Notes: generated from the sequence alone by a model not told the origin. A stretch of 63,886 bases of DNA from Alteromonadaceae bacterium (GCA_013393545.1 JABXHG010000116.1:1-63886), one strand, 5' to 3'. Positions 1-8,566 are shown, counted from the stretch's first letter. Numbers and translations are program-made.

Positions 1-490
1 CGCGGCCGCCAGTGGCAAGCAGGGTGGCCGGACAGTAGACATCCAGGGCCTGATCGGCCGCAGCGTGCTGGCGGCGGTAGGCATGAAGGCGACGGGAGAG
101 CACCCCATGAACGTTGGCGGCGGCGTGATCCAGGCGGACGGCGGCCGCCGCACGGCAGCCATCACCGGCGGCTGTGTGGCGCTAGTGGATGCGCTGAACT
201 ATCTGGTGGCTGAAAAGCGGGTCAAGAAGTCGCCGCTGAAGCAGATGATCTCGGCCATTTCCGTAGGCATCTACAAGGGTACCCCGGTCGCCGATCTGGA
301 CTACCCGGAAGACTCCGCAGCTGATACGGACCTGAACGTGATCATGACCGACCAGGGCGGCTTCATCGAAATCCAGGGGACAGCGGAAGGCGCGCCTTTC
401 CAGCAGGACGAACTCGACGCCATGTTGGCTTTGGCTCGCAATGCCAGTGAGAAGTTGTTTGCGATTCAGAAGGAAGCTCTGGAGAGCTGA
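1..490 (+). CDS. rph: Ribonuclease PH, 3' part only (5' end cut by window edge)
   Basis: RNase PH is the phosphorolytic 3'-5' exoribonuclease that trims tRNA 3' ends. The reading frame is open from base 2 to the TGA at 488-490. It carries the family signatures [22 protein letters not shown] and [14 protein letters not shown] and ends in the usual short C-terminal helix. The first ~55 residues differ from the family at positions that are normally invariant: the LDCDV motif reads VGGGV at 113-127, RAAVD reads LAAVG, and EIQRLI reads DIQGLI. From about base 170 onward the match is normal. The first Asp of DCD is expected to be catalytic, so I infer base-call errors at a contig end rather than a real mutant. 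Neighbours crc and pyrE match the Pseudomonas order. Confidence 0.93.
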   Translation, partial: AAASGKQGGRTVDIQGLIGRSVLAAVGMKATGEHPMNVGGGVIQADGGRRTAAITGGCVALVDALNYLVAEKRVKKSPLKQMISAISVGIYKGTPVADLDYPEDSAADTDLNVIMTDQGGFIEIQGTAEGAPFQQDELDAMLALARNASEKLFAIQKEALES

Positions 491-532
491 TTTCTTTTGC
501 TTGGGAGTTAGTTCTTTTTGGAGTTAACGCCC

Positions 533-649
533 GCGTGCCCGGGTGGGGAACTCCTTCCGGGACACGCTACAAGCACATTCCCTGTGCGCTCGACTCCGGC
601 CTTCCCTGGCCGGAGACGGTCCCGTAAGGAGTTCCCCACCCGGGCACGC
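533..649 (+). repeat. Dispersed long-hairpin element, copy A
   Basis: Arms 533-563 and 619-649 are 31 bp and complementary at all but one position. The centre (564-618) starts ACGCT, continues with CCCTGTGCGCTCGACT and ends in a small hairpin, CTCCGGCC paired with GGCCGGAG, then GACG. Arm ends next to the centre read GGGAC/GTCCC. It lies between the convergent rph and crc. The centre is shared with copies C, D and F; the outer arm sequence is not. Confidence 0.85.
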
Positions 650-767
650 TACTTCTCGGTCAGCCTAAAACCCGGCGTGCGCTTATGAGCTAGCAGAGAA
701 AATTGCTCCCATATTACTGGGGACGAGGGAAAGCGCCTGCACGGCGTTGAACAAGCACTTACGGGAT

Positions 768-897
768 GCCTTCCCCAGAATTTCGAAGGCCAAGGATGGC
801 CTGAGAGAAGCGCACGACCGCCATGGACGGCGGAAGTGCAGATTTTGCAGGAGCAAAAATCTGCCAGGGATGTGCTCGTAGCGGTTTTGGGGAAGGC
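768..897 (-). repeat. Dispersed long-hairpin element, copy B (degenerate arms, extra module)
   Basis: This copy is in inverted orientation to copy A and lies in the same rph-crc gap. Recognisable arms are only 13 bp (768-780 and 885-897, one G:T mismatch). The centre holds the extra module also seen in copy E: GCAGATTTT (838-846) pairing with AAAATCTGC (856-864), plus a CCGCC..GGCGG hairpin. The outer arms seem to have decayed. Short reading frames through it on both strands have no support as genes. Confidence 0.75.
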
Positions 898-952
898 TTA
901 CCACAACGGCACGCTCCCCCACACCAAGAAAGGCTAAAGTCAGAAGAAGCGA

Positions 953-1759
953 CTAAAAACCGATTTCGATATCGTAGTCCATCACCACCGCCGCATGGTC
1001 CGAAAACTTCGCAGACGGATCAATCCAGCCATCCTGGATAGTCTTGCGAATGCCCGGCGTCAGCAACTGATAGTCCACCCGGATACCGGCGGACTTCCTC
1101 GCCCCCTCGATTTGCTCCGGCCACCAGGTAAACTGATTACTCTGCTTATTGATCTCCCGGAACGCATCAATACAGCCCATCTCGTCAAACAGACGATCCA
1201 GCCATGCCCGCTCATGGGGCAGAAAACCGGAATACTCCATGCGGTGATACAGCGGGCTGGCGTCAGTCACATGGTGGGCAGTTTGCAGGTTGGCACCGAA
1301 GATAAACTGCCGGCGCTTGCGCAGGGTTTTCTGCATATGCAGGCCGAACGCCTCCATGAACTCGTCCTTGTGGTCGAGAACCGTCAGGTCGTCCTCGCCG
1401 GTCAGTTCTTCCTCGCGGCCCATGGCACAAGGCGCCAGTACCGAGGCAACTGAAACCTTGTCGAAATCAGCCTGAATGAAGCGCCCTTCCCGGTCGGCCT
1501 GGGCATTGGCAAAGCCGTACATAATGGCCTTGGGGAAATGACGGGTGTAGATGCCCACACCACCGTGCTCGTCCAGCTCACCGTCGATAAAATAGGCTTC
1601 ATAGCCTTCAGGAATCAGGTTCTTGTCTTCAATTTCATAGGCCCGCATGCGGTGGTCCTGAACGCAGACAACGTCTGCATCCTGCTCGGCCAGCCATTCG
1701 AAAAAGCCATTTTCAACATCCCGTGCAAGGCCGTTCACACTGATTGATACTTCCCGCAT
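953..1759 (-). CDS. crc: Crc-like catabolite repression control protein (EEP fold)
   Basis: A 268-residue protein of the exonuclease III/EEP superfamily that matches Pseudomonas Crc throughout: ISVNG at the N-terminus, QADFDKVSVASVL, ERAWLD, FTWWP, and VDYQLLTPG near the C-terminus. Crc acts with Hfq to repress translation of catabolic mRNAs and is not an active nuclease. Consistent with that, the catalytic Glu of the LQET motif is Asp here (VQDHR) and the GDxN motif is replaced by GANLQ. It is divergent from pyrE and downstream of rph, as in Pseudomonas. The function in this organism is inferred from the family. An inactive ExoIII paralogue would be the alternative reading. Confidence 0.85.
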   Translation of the reverse strand: MREVSISVNGLARDVENGFFEWLAEQDADVVCVQDHRMRAYEIEDKNLIPEGYEAYFIDGELDEHGGVGIYTRHFPKAIMYGFANAQADREGRFIQADFDKVSVASVLAPCAMGREEELTGEDDLTVLDHKDEFMEAFGLHMQKTLRKRRQFIFGANLQTAHHVTDASPLYHRMEYSGFLPHERAWLDRLFDEMGCIDAFREINKQSNQFTWWPEQIEGARKSAGIRVDYQLLTPGIRKTIQDGWIDPSAKFSDHAAVVMDYDIEIGF

Positions 1760-1840
1760 ACGTATTCCCTGATTCGGTTTGTGTGTATCATACCGCTTTT
1801 ACACTCTATTTAAAGTTGCAACCCCGCCAGAAGCCTTGCC

Positions 1841-2479
1841 ATGCACGACTATCAGCAAAATTTCATCGAGTTTGCCATTCAGCGGAATGTACTGCGTTTC
1901 GGAGAATTCACCCTGAAATCCGGGCGTACCAGCCCCTACTTTTTTAACGCCGGGCTGTTCAACACCGGCAACGACTTGCTTCAACTAAGCAAAGCCTATG
2001 CCGCTGCCATAGAGCGAAGCGGGCTGGATTATGACATTATTTTTGGTCCGGCCTATAAGGGCATTCCCTTGGCAACCGTGACCGCCATGGCCCTGGCAAC
2101 AGACGGTAACAGCAAACCCTTTGCATTTAACCGCAAAGAGAAGAAAGATCATGGAGAAGGCGGTAACATCGTCGGCGCCCCACTGGAAGGCAAGGTGCTG
2201 ATTGTTGACGATGTCATTACCGCCGGCACTGCCATCCGCGAGTCCATCGACATTATCCGCGCCGCCGGCGCCGAACCCGCCGGAGTGTTGATCGCGCTGG
2301 ACAGGCAGGAAAAAGGCAACGGCGAACTGTCTGCCATCCAGGAAGTGGAACAGGAGTTCGGCATTCCCGTTGTCAGTATTATTCGTCTGGAACAGGTACT
2401 GGATTACCTGAGAGCCAATCCGGAGTTTGCCGGTCACGCGGAGAACGTGGCCGCTTACCGGGATCGCTACGGAGTCTGA
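1841..2479 (+). CDS. pyrE: Orotate phosphoribosyltransferase
   Basis: This 212-residue enzyme joins orotate to PRPP to give OMP in pyrimidine synthesis. The PRPP-binding motif [13 protein letters not shown] is at residues 119-131, and the flexible catalytic loop with [10 protein letters not shown] at 99-108. The N-terminal [14 protein letters not shown] is also diagnostic. Length is normal for the gammaproteobacterial enzyme. The gene is divergent from crc across an 81-nt gap that must hold both promoters. A DUF4124 gene follows after 3 nt. Confidence 0.97.
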   Translation: MHDYQQNFIEFAIQRNVLRFGEFTLKSGRTSPYFFNAGLFNTGNDLLQLSKAYAAAIERSGLDYDIIFGPAYKGIPLATVTAMALATDGNSKPFAFNRKEKKDHGEGGNIVGAPLEGKVLIVDDVITAGTAIRESIDIIRAAGAEPAGVLIALDRQEKGNGELSAIQEVEQEFGIPVVSIIRLEQVLDYLRANPEFAGHAENVAAYRDRYGV

Positions 2480-2482
2480 AGC

Positions 2483-3145
2483 ATGCCGAAACGGCGGATC
2501 GCTTCCCCGGCCATTGCCACGCTGGCGGCTCTGGGCCTGCTGGTTGCTACCAGCGCCCAGGCCGGCATGTATCGTTATGAAGATGAGAACGGGCGAACGG
2601 TCATCAGCAACACCATCCCCCAGGAAGCCACCAAAAGGGGCTATGAAATCCTCGGCAATAACGGTCGGGTGGTCGAGCGGATAGCCCCGGCCCCGACCGC
2701 CGAGGAGATCGCCGCTCGGGAAGCGGAGAAGGAACGCCAGCGTCAGGCCGAACTGCAGCGCCAGGAAGATCAGAAACTGCTGCAGCGTTACAGCCACCCC
2801 AACCAGGCTGTGCGGGCCATGCACCGTAAAATCGCGGAAATGGAAGGCATCATCCAGCTCAAACAGGGCAACATCTCAGTCATTGCCAGCCAGCTGGACA
2901 GTGAACAGGGGCGCGCGGCCGACATGGAACGCTCCGGCCGGGAGGTACCGGACGCATCACTGGAGAAAATCCGTCGGCTGGAATCGCAAATCAACGACAT
3001 TGAGCGGGAAATCGCCGGCCAGCGCGAACAGATTCAGGCCATGAAGGATGAATTCATGGCCGACATTGAACGGCTGGAAGACATTACCGGCGAACAGCGC
3101 ACCGTGCCTCTAGAGCCTCCGGAAAAGCGGCAGGCAGCCGACTAA
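2483..3145 (+). CDS. Exported DUF4124 protein with long coiled coil
   Basis: A 220-residue protein with a cleavable signal peptide (residues 1-27, ending SAQA) and then a DUF4124-type segment, MYRYEDENGRTVISNTIP, known from many small proteobacterial envelope proteins. From residue 70 on it is rich in Glu, Arg and Gln, with heptad-like spacing that predicts an alpha-helical coiled coil to near the C-terminus. It starts 3 nt after pyrE and so is probably co-transcribed, but nothing shows a functional link to pyrimidine synthesis. I infer a periplasmic location. The role is unknown. Confidence 0.8.
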   Translation: MPKRRIASPAIATLAALGLLVATSAQAGMYRYEDENGRTVISNTIPQEATKRGYEILGNNGRVVERIAPAPTAEEIAAREAEKERQRQAELQRQEDQKLLQRYSHPNQAVRAMHRKIAEMEGIIQLKQGNISVIASQLDSEQGRAADMERSGREVPDASLEKIRRLESQINDIEREIAGQREQIQAMKDEFMADIERLEDITGEQRTVPLEPPEKRQAAD

Positions 3146-3163
3146 ACGGAAAACTGCAGGCAC

Positions 3164-3184
3164 CGCCCGGCCATTAACCGGGCG
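3164..3184. terminator. GC-rich hairpin between convergent genes
   Basis: CGCCCGG (3164-3170) pairs with CCGGGCG (3178-3184) around a 7-nt loop, in the 48-nt gap between two convergent genes. There is no T-run on either side, so a classical intrinsic terminator is not shown. Confidence 0.35.
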
Positions 3185-3193
3185 CGGCCATCA

Positions 3194-3532
3194 TTACCAG
3201 CGGAACAGTACCCAGCTGGGCACCAGCAGATCGGATTCGGTATCCTGAATCCAGCCCCCGCCATCCGCCGGCACCAGGTAATATTCCGGCCCCACTTCCG
3301 GCACCACTTTAATTTCCATCAGCTGACCATTCACCCGGTACTCATAGAACACCTCGTCTTCGCCCGGGCGAATAACAATTTGTGCGCCACCGGAAGGCGG
3401 CTGGTAATCGGAAATCACCACTGGCTCGTCGGGCGTTTGCACCGGCACCGCATCCAGCGCTCCTTCATCCTGAGCCAGGGCCGGCGTGGCAGCAAGGCCG
3501 AGCAGCAGAGCAGAACAGGCGATTCGCTTCAT
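3194..3532 (-). CDS. DUF2782 family exported protein
   Basis: A 112-residue protein with a signal peptide (1-20, ending ALA) and a compact domain with VIRPGEDEVFYEYRVNGQL and IKVVPEVGPEYYLV, which I recognise as DUF2782. Proteins of this family are often encoded next to polA in pseudomonads, as here, where polA is divergent. The domain is short, beta-rich and ends in a C-terminal Trp. The function is not established. A periplasmic location is inferred from the signal peptide. Confidence 0.8.
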   Translation of the reverse strand: MKRIACSALLLGLAATPALAQDEGALDAVPVQTPDEPVVISDYQPPSGGAQIVIRPGEDEVFYEYRVNGQLMEIKVVPEVGPEYYLVPADGGGWIQDTESDLLVPSWVLFRW

Positions 3533-3619
3533 TTTCGTGATACCCTTTAACGCAAGTTATTGGCTACAGAGTTGAACAAGCCAACCCACGCTACAATCAG
3601 ACTCCGGACCTGTTTCAAC

Positions 3620-6343
3620 ATGACTGAGCAAAAGACCCCACCCGTGGTTCTGGTGGACGGATCGTCCTACCTGTTCCGCGCCTTTCACGCACTGCCGCCG
3701 TTGACCACCAGCAAAAATCTCCCGACCGGGGCGATCAAAGGCGTAACCAGCATGCTACGCCGGCTGAAACAGGATTTTCCCGGCTCGAAAGTAGTGGTGG
3801 TGTTCGATGGCAAAGGCAAAGCCTTCCGGCACGAGATGTATGAAGAGTACAAGGCCAACCGCCCGCCCATGCCCGACGACCTGGCGGTGCAGATCGAGCC
3901 GATTCACAACATCGTCAAGGCCATGGGGCTACCGCTGCTGATCGTACCCAAGGTGGAAGCCGACGACGTAATCGGCACCCTCGCCCATGAAGCCACCAGC
4001 AAGGGCATCGATGTGGTGGTTTCCACGGGCGATAAGGACATGGCACAGCTGGTCAGCGACCACGTAACACTGATCAACACCATGACCGAAACCGCCATGG
4101 ACCGGGACGGCGTGGTGGACAAATTCGGGGTCAAACCAGAGCAGATCATCGACTACCTGGCCCTGGTCGGCGACAAGGTGGACAACATCCCGGGCGTGAA
4201 CAAATGCGGCCCGAAAACCGCCGTGAAGTGGCTGCAGAACTATGAGAATCTGGACAACCTGATCGAACACGCGGATGAGATCAAGGGCAAGATTGGCGAG
4301 TACCTGCGCGAGGCCACCGACACCCTGCCCCTGAGCCGGAAACTGGCCACCATTCGCACCGACGTAGAGCTGGAATTTGGCCTGGAAGACCTGAAAGACC
4401 GGGAACAGGACGACGACCAGCTGCTGGAACTGTTCAAGGAATACGAATTCCGTACCTGGGTGGCCGAGCTGGAAAACGGCAACGGCGATTCGAGCGAGCA
4501 GGCTGCCGGCTCCCCCATGCCCGAAAAACCGGAAAAACGCTATTCCGTGATCACCGACCAGGCCGAGTTTGACCAGTGGCTGAAACGCCTCGAAAACGCC
4601 GCCCTGTTCGCCTTCGACACCGAAACCACCAGCCTGCGTTACATGAACGCGGAAGTGGTGGGTGTTTCCTTCGCCATTGAGCCCGGCGAAGCCGCCTACG
4701 TACCGCTGGGCCATGACTACATGGGCGCCCCCGAGCAGCTGGACCGCGATAGCGTGCTCGGGCAACTCAAGCCCCTGCTGGAAAGCCCGGAACACAAGAA
4801 AGTTGGCCAAAACCTGAAGTACGACAAGAACGTACTGGCCAACCACGGCATTACCCTGGAGGGCATTGCCGAAGACACCATGCTCGAATCCTACGTTTAT
4901 AACTCCGTGGCCACCCGCCACGACATGGACAGCCTGGCCCGCGTTTACCTCGACGAACAGACCATCAGCTACGAATCCATCGCCGGCAAGGGCGCGAAAC
5001 AGCTGACCTTCAACCAGATCGACCTGGAACAGGCCGGACCCTATGCCGCGGAAGACGCCGACATCACTCTACGCCTGCACCACGCCCTGAGCCCAAAGTT
5101 GCAGAAAACCGGCAAACTGGAAAGCGTATACCGGGACATCGACCTGCCGCTGGTGCCCGTGCTTTCACGCATGGAACAACGGGGCACCATGATCAGCGCC
5201 AGCACCCTGCGCAACCACAGCCAGCAACTGGCCGAACGCATGGCCGAGCTGGAAGAGCAGGCCCACGAGGTGGCGGGCGAAGCCTTCAACCTGGGCTCAC
5301 CCAAACAACTGCAGGCCATTTTGCACGACAAGCTGGGCCTGCGGGTGGTCAAGAAAACCCCGAAAGGCGCGCCGTCCACTGCCGAGCCGGTACTGCAGGA
5401 ACTGGCGGACGAGCACGAACTGCCGAGGCTGATCGTGCAACACCGCAGCCTGAGCAAGCTCAAGTCCACCTACACCGATACCCTGCCGGAACTGATTCAC
5501 CACCGGACCGGGCGGGTTCATACCTCTTATCACCAGGCGGTGACTGCCACCGGCCGGCTGTCCTCCTCTGAGCCAAATTTGCAGAACATCCCAATCCGCA
5601 CCGAAGAGGGCCGGCGCATCCGCCAGGCTTTCATTGCGCCGGAGGGCTACAAACTGCTGGCGGCGGACTATTCGCAAATCGAGCTGCGCATCATGGCGCA
5701 CCTGTCCGGCGACAAGGGTTTGCTCAATGCCTTCGAGCAGGGCGAAGACATCCACAAGGCCACCGCCGCCGAAGTATTCGGCGTCAGCCTGGAAGAAGTC
5801 TCCTCCGACCAGCGCCGCCGGGCCAAGGCCATCAACTTCGGGCTAATCTACGGCATGTCCGCCTTCGGTCTGGCCCGCCAGCTGGGTGAAGAGCGCAAAG
5901 ACGCCCAGACCTACATCGACCGCTATTTCGAGCGCTACCCGGGCGTACTCAAGTACATGGACAACATCCGCAAACAGGCCCACGAAGACGGCTTTGTGGA
6001 AACCCTGTACGGCCGCCGCCTGTACCTTCCGGAAATCAACGCCCGCAACAAGCAACTGCAACAGGCCGCCGAACGTACCGCCATCAACGCGCCCATGCAG
6101 GGCACCGCCGCCGATATCATCAAGCGGGCGATGATCGACGTGGACAACTGGCTGCACAGCGAACACGCCGACGACGCCTGCATGACCATGCAGGTGCACG
6201 ATGAACTGATCATCGAAGTCCGCGAAGACGCGCTGGAAAAGGTGAAGGAAGGCCTGGTCAAACGCATGTCGGCCGCCGCCAGCCTGGACGTGCCCCTGCT
6301 GGTGGAAGCCGGTGTGGGGGATAACTGGGACGAAGCGCACTAA
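3620..6343 (+). CDS. polA: DNA polymerase I
   Basis: A 907-residue protein with all three modules of PolA. The N-terminal 5'-3' exonuclease (about 1-290) has VVFDGKGKAFRHEMY and the helix-hairpin-helix GDKVDNIPGV. The 3'-5' proofreading domain keeps its metal ligands (FDTETTSLRY). The polymerase domain has motif A (AADYSQIELRIMAHL), the O-helix region RRRAKAINFGLIYGMSAFGL and motif C (MQVHDELIIEV). The frame is open further upstream, but the ATG at 3620 begins the family N-terminus (MTEQKTPPVVLVDGSSYLFR). It repairs DNA and removes Okazaki primers. Proofreading should be intact. Confidence 0.98.
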   Translation: MTEQKTPPVVLVDGSSYLFRAFHALPPLTTSKNLPTGAIKGVTSMLRRLKQDFPGSKVVVVFDGKGKAFRHEMYEEYKANRPPMPDDLAVQIEPIHNIVKAMGLPLLIVPKVEADDVIGTLAHEATSKGIDVVVSTGDKDMAQLVSDHVTLINTMTETAMDRDGVVDKFGVKPEQIIDYLALVGDKVDNIPGVNKCGPKTAVKWLQNYENLDNLIEHADEIKGKIGEYLREATDTLPLSRKLATIRTDVELEFGLEDLKDREQDDDQLLELFKEYEFRTWVAELENGNGDSSEQAAGSPMPEKPEKRYSVITDQAEFDQWLKRLENAALFAFDTETTSLRYMNAEVVGVSFAIEPGEAAYVPLGHDYMGAPEQLDRDSVLGQLKPLLESPEHKKVGQNLKYDKNVLANHGITLEGIAEDTMLESYVYNSVATRHDMDSLARVYLDEQTISYESIAGKGAKQLTFNQIDLEQAGPYAAEDADITLRLHHALSPKLQKTGKLESVYRDIDLPLVPVLSRMEQRGTMISASTLRNHSQQLAERMAELEEQAHEVAGEAFNLGSPKQLQAILHDKLGLRVVKKTPKGAPSTAEPVLQELADEHELPRLIVQHRSLSKLKSTYTDTLPELIHHRTGRVHTSYHQAVTATGRLSSSEPNLQNIPIRTEEGRRIRQAFIAPEGYKLLAADYSQIELRIMAHLSGDKGLLNAFEQGEDIHKATAAEVFGVSLEEVSSDQRRRAKAINFGLIYGMSAFGLARQLGEERKDAQTYIDRYFERYPGVLKYMDNIRKQAHEDGFVETLYGRRLYLPEINARNKQLQQAAERTAINAPMQGTAADIIKRAMIDVDNWLHSEHADDACMTMQVHDELIIEVREDALEKVKEGLVKRMSAAASLDVPLLVEAGVGDNWDEAH

Positions 6344-6374
6344 GCGGGATCGAACATGCTCCCCTCCGGCCCAC

Positions 6375-6423
6375 GCGCCCTGTCTCCGTGCAGAATTACT
6401 GACTTTGTGCGGTAACAGGGCGC
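6375..6423 (+). terminator. Inverted repeat downstream of polA
   Basis: GCGCCCTGT (6375-6383) and ACAGGGCGC (6415-6423) are perfectly complementary around a 31-nt loop, starting 32 nt after the polA stop. There is no T-run, so this may be an mRNA 3' stabilising hairpin rather than a terminator. The 339-nt gap from polA to the next gene otherwise holds hairpin copy C. Confidence 0.35.
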
Positions 6424-6471
6424 TGACTAAAATCCTGCCATGCGCCCCGTCGGCGCCTACTCCCGAATCAG

Positions 6472-6584
6472 AGCAGTGAGTGGCAGGGCTTTCCAGAACC
6501 GTGCGGAGCCAGGGATGGCGGAGCTCGAGCGCCACATGGACGTGCCGCAGGAGCGTGTTTTGGAAAGCCCTGCCACTCACCGCT
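6472..6584 (-). repeat. Dispersed long-hairpin element, copy C
   Basis: Arms 6472-6499 and 6557-6584 are 28 bp with two mismatches. The centre (6500-6556) reads, on the minus strand, ACGCT, then GCGCTCGAGCTCCGCCATCC and a short GCCATCCCTGGC hairpin. It is inverted relative to copies A, D and E and closest to copy F. It lies between the co-directional polA and the small gene at 6682. Confidence 0.85.
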
Positions 6585-6681
6585 CGCCTGGAAAGAAAAA
6601 CTCGAACGATGGGCACGAAACCTGCTGTATGCACCCAACAGGGGAAACTCCCCGAGCAGCACAGGCAATGAGAGGCCCGCC

Positions 6682-7035
6682 ATGAATTCCACCGCGAATG
6701 AACGCAGCTGGCTGTTTGAACCGGAACTGCTACGACTGGTGCATCAGTGCCGACGCCTGATCCAGTCCGAATTCGGTGTAAAACTGCATTTGAATCAGGA
6801 TGATCTGGAACAACAGCTGGCCGAATACGCCCAACAAACTCGTTCCCGCCACCTGGTACACACCTGGGAGGCGCTGAAGCAACGAGTGCCGGAGCTGGGC
6901 GAGGACGATAAACCGGTAAAAACCTACCGGGGTCAAACGATCTATGAAGAACAAGGGAGCAAAAGCGGTGAGGGAAAACACCCACCTCGCCCCCGGCAAA
7001 ACAAAATCGTGTACCGGGGGCAGGTGATAGGCTGA
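6682..7035 (+). CDS. Hypothetical protein, 117 aa
   Basis: I do not recognise this family. The protein is small, soluble and charged, with no signal peptide or membrane segment. Residues 8-75 look alpha-helical (LLRLVHQCRRLIQSEFG, QDDLEQQLAEYAQQ). The C-terminal third has two related short motifs, KTYRGQTIYEE and KIVYRGQVIG, which suggests a repeated beta-hairpin. GAGAGG upstream of the ATG could be the ribosome site. Base composition and codon use match the neighbours, so it is probably a real lineage gene. Confidence 0.7.
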   Translation: MNSTANERSWLFEPELLRLVHQCRRLIQSEFGVKLHLNQDDLEQQLAEYAQQTRSRHLVHTWEALKQRVPELGEDDKPVKTYRGQTIYEEQGSKSGEGKHPPRPRQNKIVYRGQVIG

Positions 7036-7075
7036 CTCACCGGGGAGGCTCAGGGGTCAGCCGATTGGAAGTAAA

Positions 7076-8566
7076 TTAGAACGCCTTGCTGACCTGCAGG
7101 GAGGCACTCCAGGCGCTTAGATCGTATTCGGCGTCATAGCCGGCTGCTGTGACCGGATCGCCAGTCGGATCATCGTGGCTGTACTCCCGGTCACTCACCT
7201 TCGCATTCCCATCGAAGATCAACGTGCCAACGGCCGCATCGACCGTCCACCCGCTCTGAGCATCTTTCCATTGAGTGCCCAACGTCAGCCAGTGGCGATC
7301 CTGAGACGGAATGCGCGCAGTCACGTATTCATCGACTGGCGACTCGTCATACGCGTAACCGGCTTTCAACTGCCACTTGGGCGTAGCCTGCCAGATACCA
7401 CCGACATTAAACTGCCAGGTGTTTTTCCACTCCTCTGTGACATGAGTCAGGGGCTGATCACCCTGCGTTCCCAATAGCGCTGCAACCTGACCGTTATTAC
7501 CTTCCTCACTGAACACATCCAGTTCTTCGAAGCGGCTCCAGCGAGCGTAAGTGGCACCGGCCAGAAGCGTGACACTATCAGTCAACTCATGACTAAGACC
7601 AACCGATATGCTTTCCGGGATGTCCAGCGGCACAGAGGCTTTTTCAGACAGCTCAGGTAACTGACTGTTAATCTGCGCGCCCCCCGGACCCACGCTAACA
7701 TCACTGCTATTAGGTGCGCCGGTAACTTTTACGTCACCCTCGAGGTTAAACTCAGTTGCAGTCTGGTACGTCAAACCAACCTGAGTAGAAGGCGAAATCT
7801 CATAAAGAAAGCCCACCCGAAAGTTTACAGCGACATCATCACCTTCAACATCAGAGTAAGGGGCGCCGAAATTCGCTTCATAATTATCCGCAACTGCATC
7901 TGCAGCAGCACTCACGGGCACGCCAGCATTCGCGGCAGCCGCCTGGATATCAGGCGACTGAGCCAACAACCCTCGAATATCCTGGAATCTGGAAAGACGG
8001 CCTTCTCCATACATGATGTTTATACCAGCACCCATCGACAATCCTTGCCCGTTACTGATTGACAGCGAAGGACTAAATGAAATCACTGAGAGCTCGGTCT
8101 TGTCGGCAAAGAACTTGCCTTCAAAGTCATTATCGTAGTCTGCCGCCAAACCGTATGGCGCGTGTAGAGCAAACCCCACGTCAATGGAATCATTCACTTC
8201 GTGCGTCACAAACAGGCCAGGCAAAACGGCAGGATCTGCAATATCACCACCTTCGGATCCATTTTCTGGCAGGCCAACACGGTTAGTCGTGACCTGAGAA
8301 CTACCCTTCGCCTCCGCATCAATATCCAAAACCGAAGCCCCGAAAGACACGTTGGTCCCGGACAACTTGCTCATCCCCGCAGGGTTAAAGAACACGGTAC
8401 TGGCATCTGCAGCGTGGGCAGCGGCGCCAGCGTTGGCGTAGCCGGAAGTGGCAGCGCTTTGTTCATTCAGCGAAAAGCCACCGGCCATGACACTGGCGGG
8501 CGCGGCAATGGCGGCCAGGGTAGCGAAACGGATGGCTTTTGCGAGTGTATTGTAATTGTTGTTCAT
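7076..8566 (-). CDS. fadL: FadL-family outer-membrane long-chain fatty acid transporter
   Basis: A 496-residue outer-membrane protein. The signal peptide (1-28, ending VMA) is followed by GGFSLNEQSAATSGYANAG, the typical FadL N-terminal hatch. HAADASTVFFNPAGMSKL is the family motif. The rest alternates in beta-strand fashion and ends in a terminal Phe, as expected for Bam-dependent barrels. The family takes up long-chain fatty acids or other hydrophobic compounds. In oil-degrading marine bacteria homologues are linked to alkane use, but the substrate here cannot be read from sequence. It is convergent with the 117-residue gene, and 129 nt separate it from pilU upstream. Confidence 0.92.
   Translation of the reverse strand: MNNNYNTLAKAIRFATLAAIAAPASVMAGGFSLNEQSAATSGYANAGAAAHAADASTVFFNPAGMSKLSGTNVSFGASVLDIDAEAKGSSQVTTNRVGLPENGSEGGDIADPAVLPGLFVTHEVNDSIDVGFALHAPYGLAADYDNDFEGKFFADKTELSVISFSPSLSISNGQGLSMGAGINIMYGEGRLSRFQDIRGLLAQSPDIQAAAANAGVPVSAAADAVADNYEANFGAPYSDVEGDDVAVNFRVGFLYEISPSTQVGLTYQTATEFNLEGDVKVTGAPNSSDVSVGPGGAQINSQLPELSEKASVPLDIPESISVGLSHELTDSVTLLAGATYARWSRFEELDVFSEEGNNGQVAALLGTQGDQPLTHVTEEWKNTWQFNVGGIWQATPKWQLKAGYAYDESPVDEYVTARIPSQDRHWLTLGTQWKDAQSGWTVDAAVGTLIFDGNAKVSDREYSHDDPTGDPVTAAGYDAEYDLSAWSASLQVSKAF

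Noticed and set aside
683..1041. Short reading frames on both strands through the rph-crc gap (for example 683-922 minus and 823-1041 plus)
   Set aside because: They lie inside hairpin copy B. The encoded peptides simply repeat element sequence and recur at the other copies, so they are not separate genes.
6344..6471. Spot 42 (spf) sRNA downstream of polA, as in enterobacteria
   Set aside because: No Spot 42-like 5' sequence or terminator with T-run is visible. Only a 9-bp inverted repeat is present.
5843..6985. A 380-codon minus-strand frame opposite polA and copy C
   Set aside because: It spans two unrelated regions and copy C, with no family motif; a shadow.
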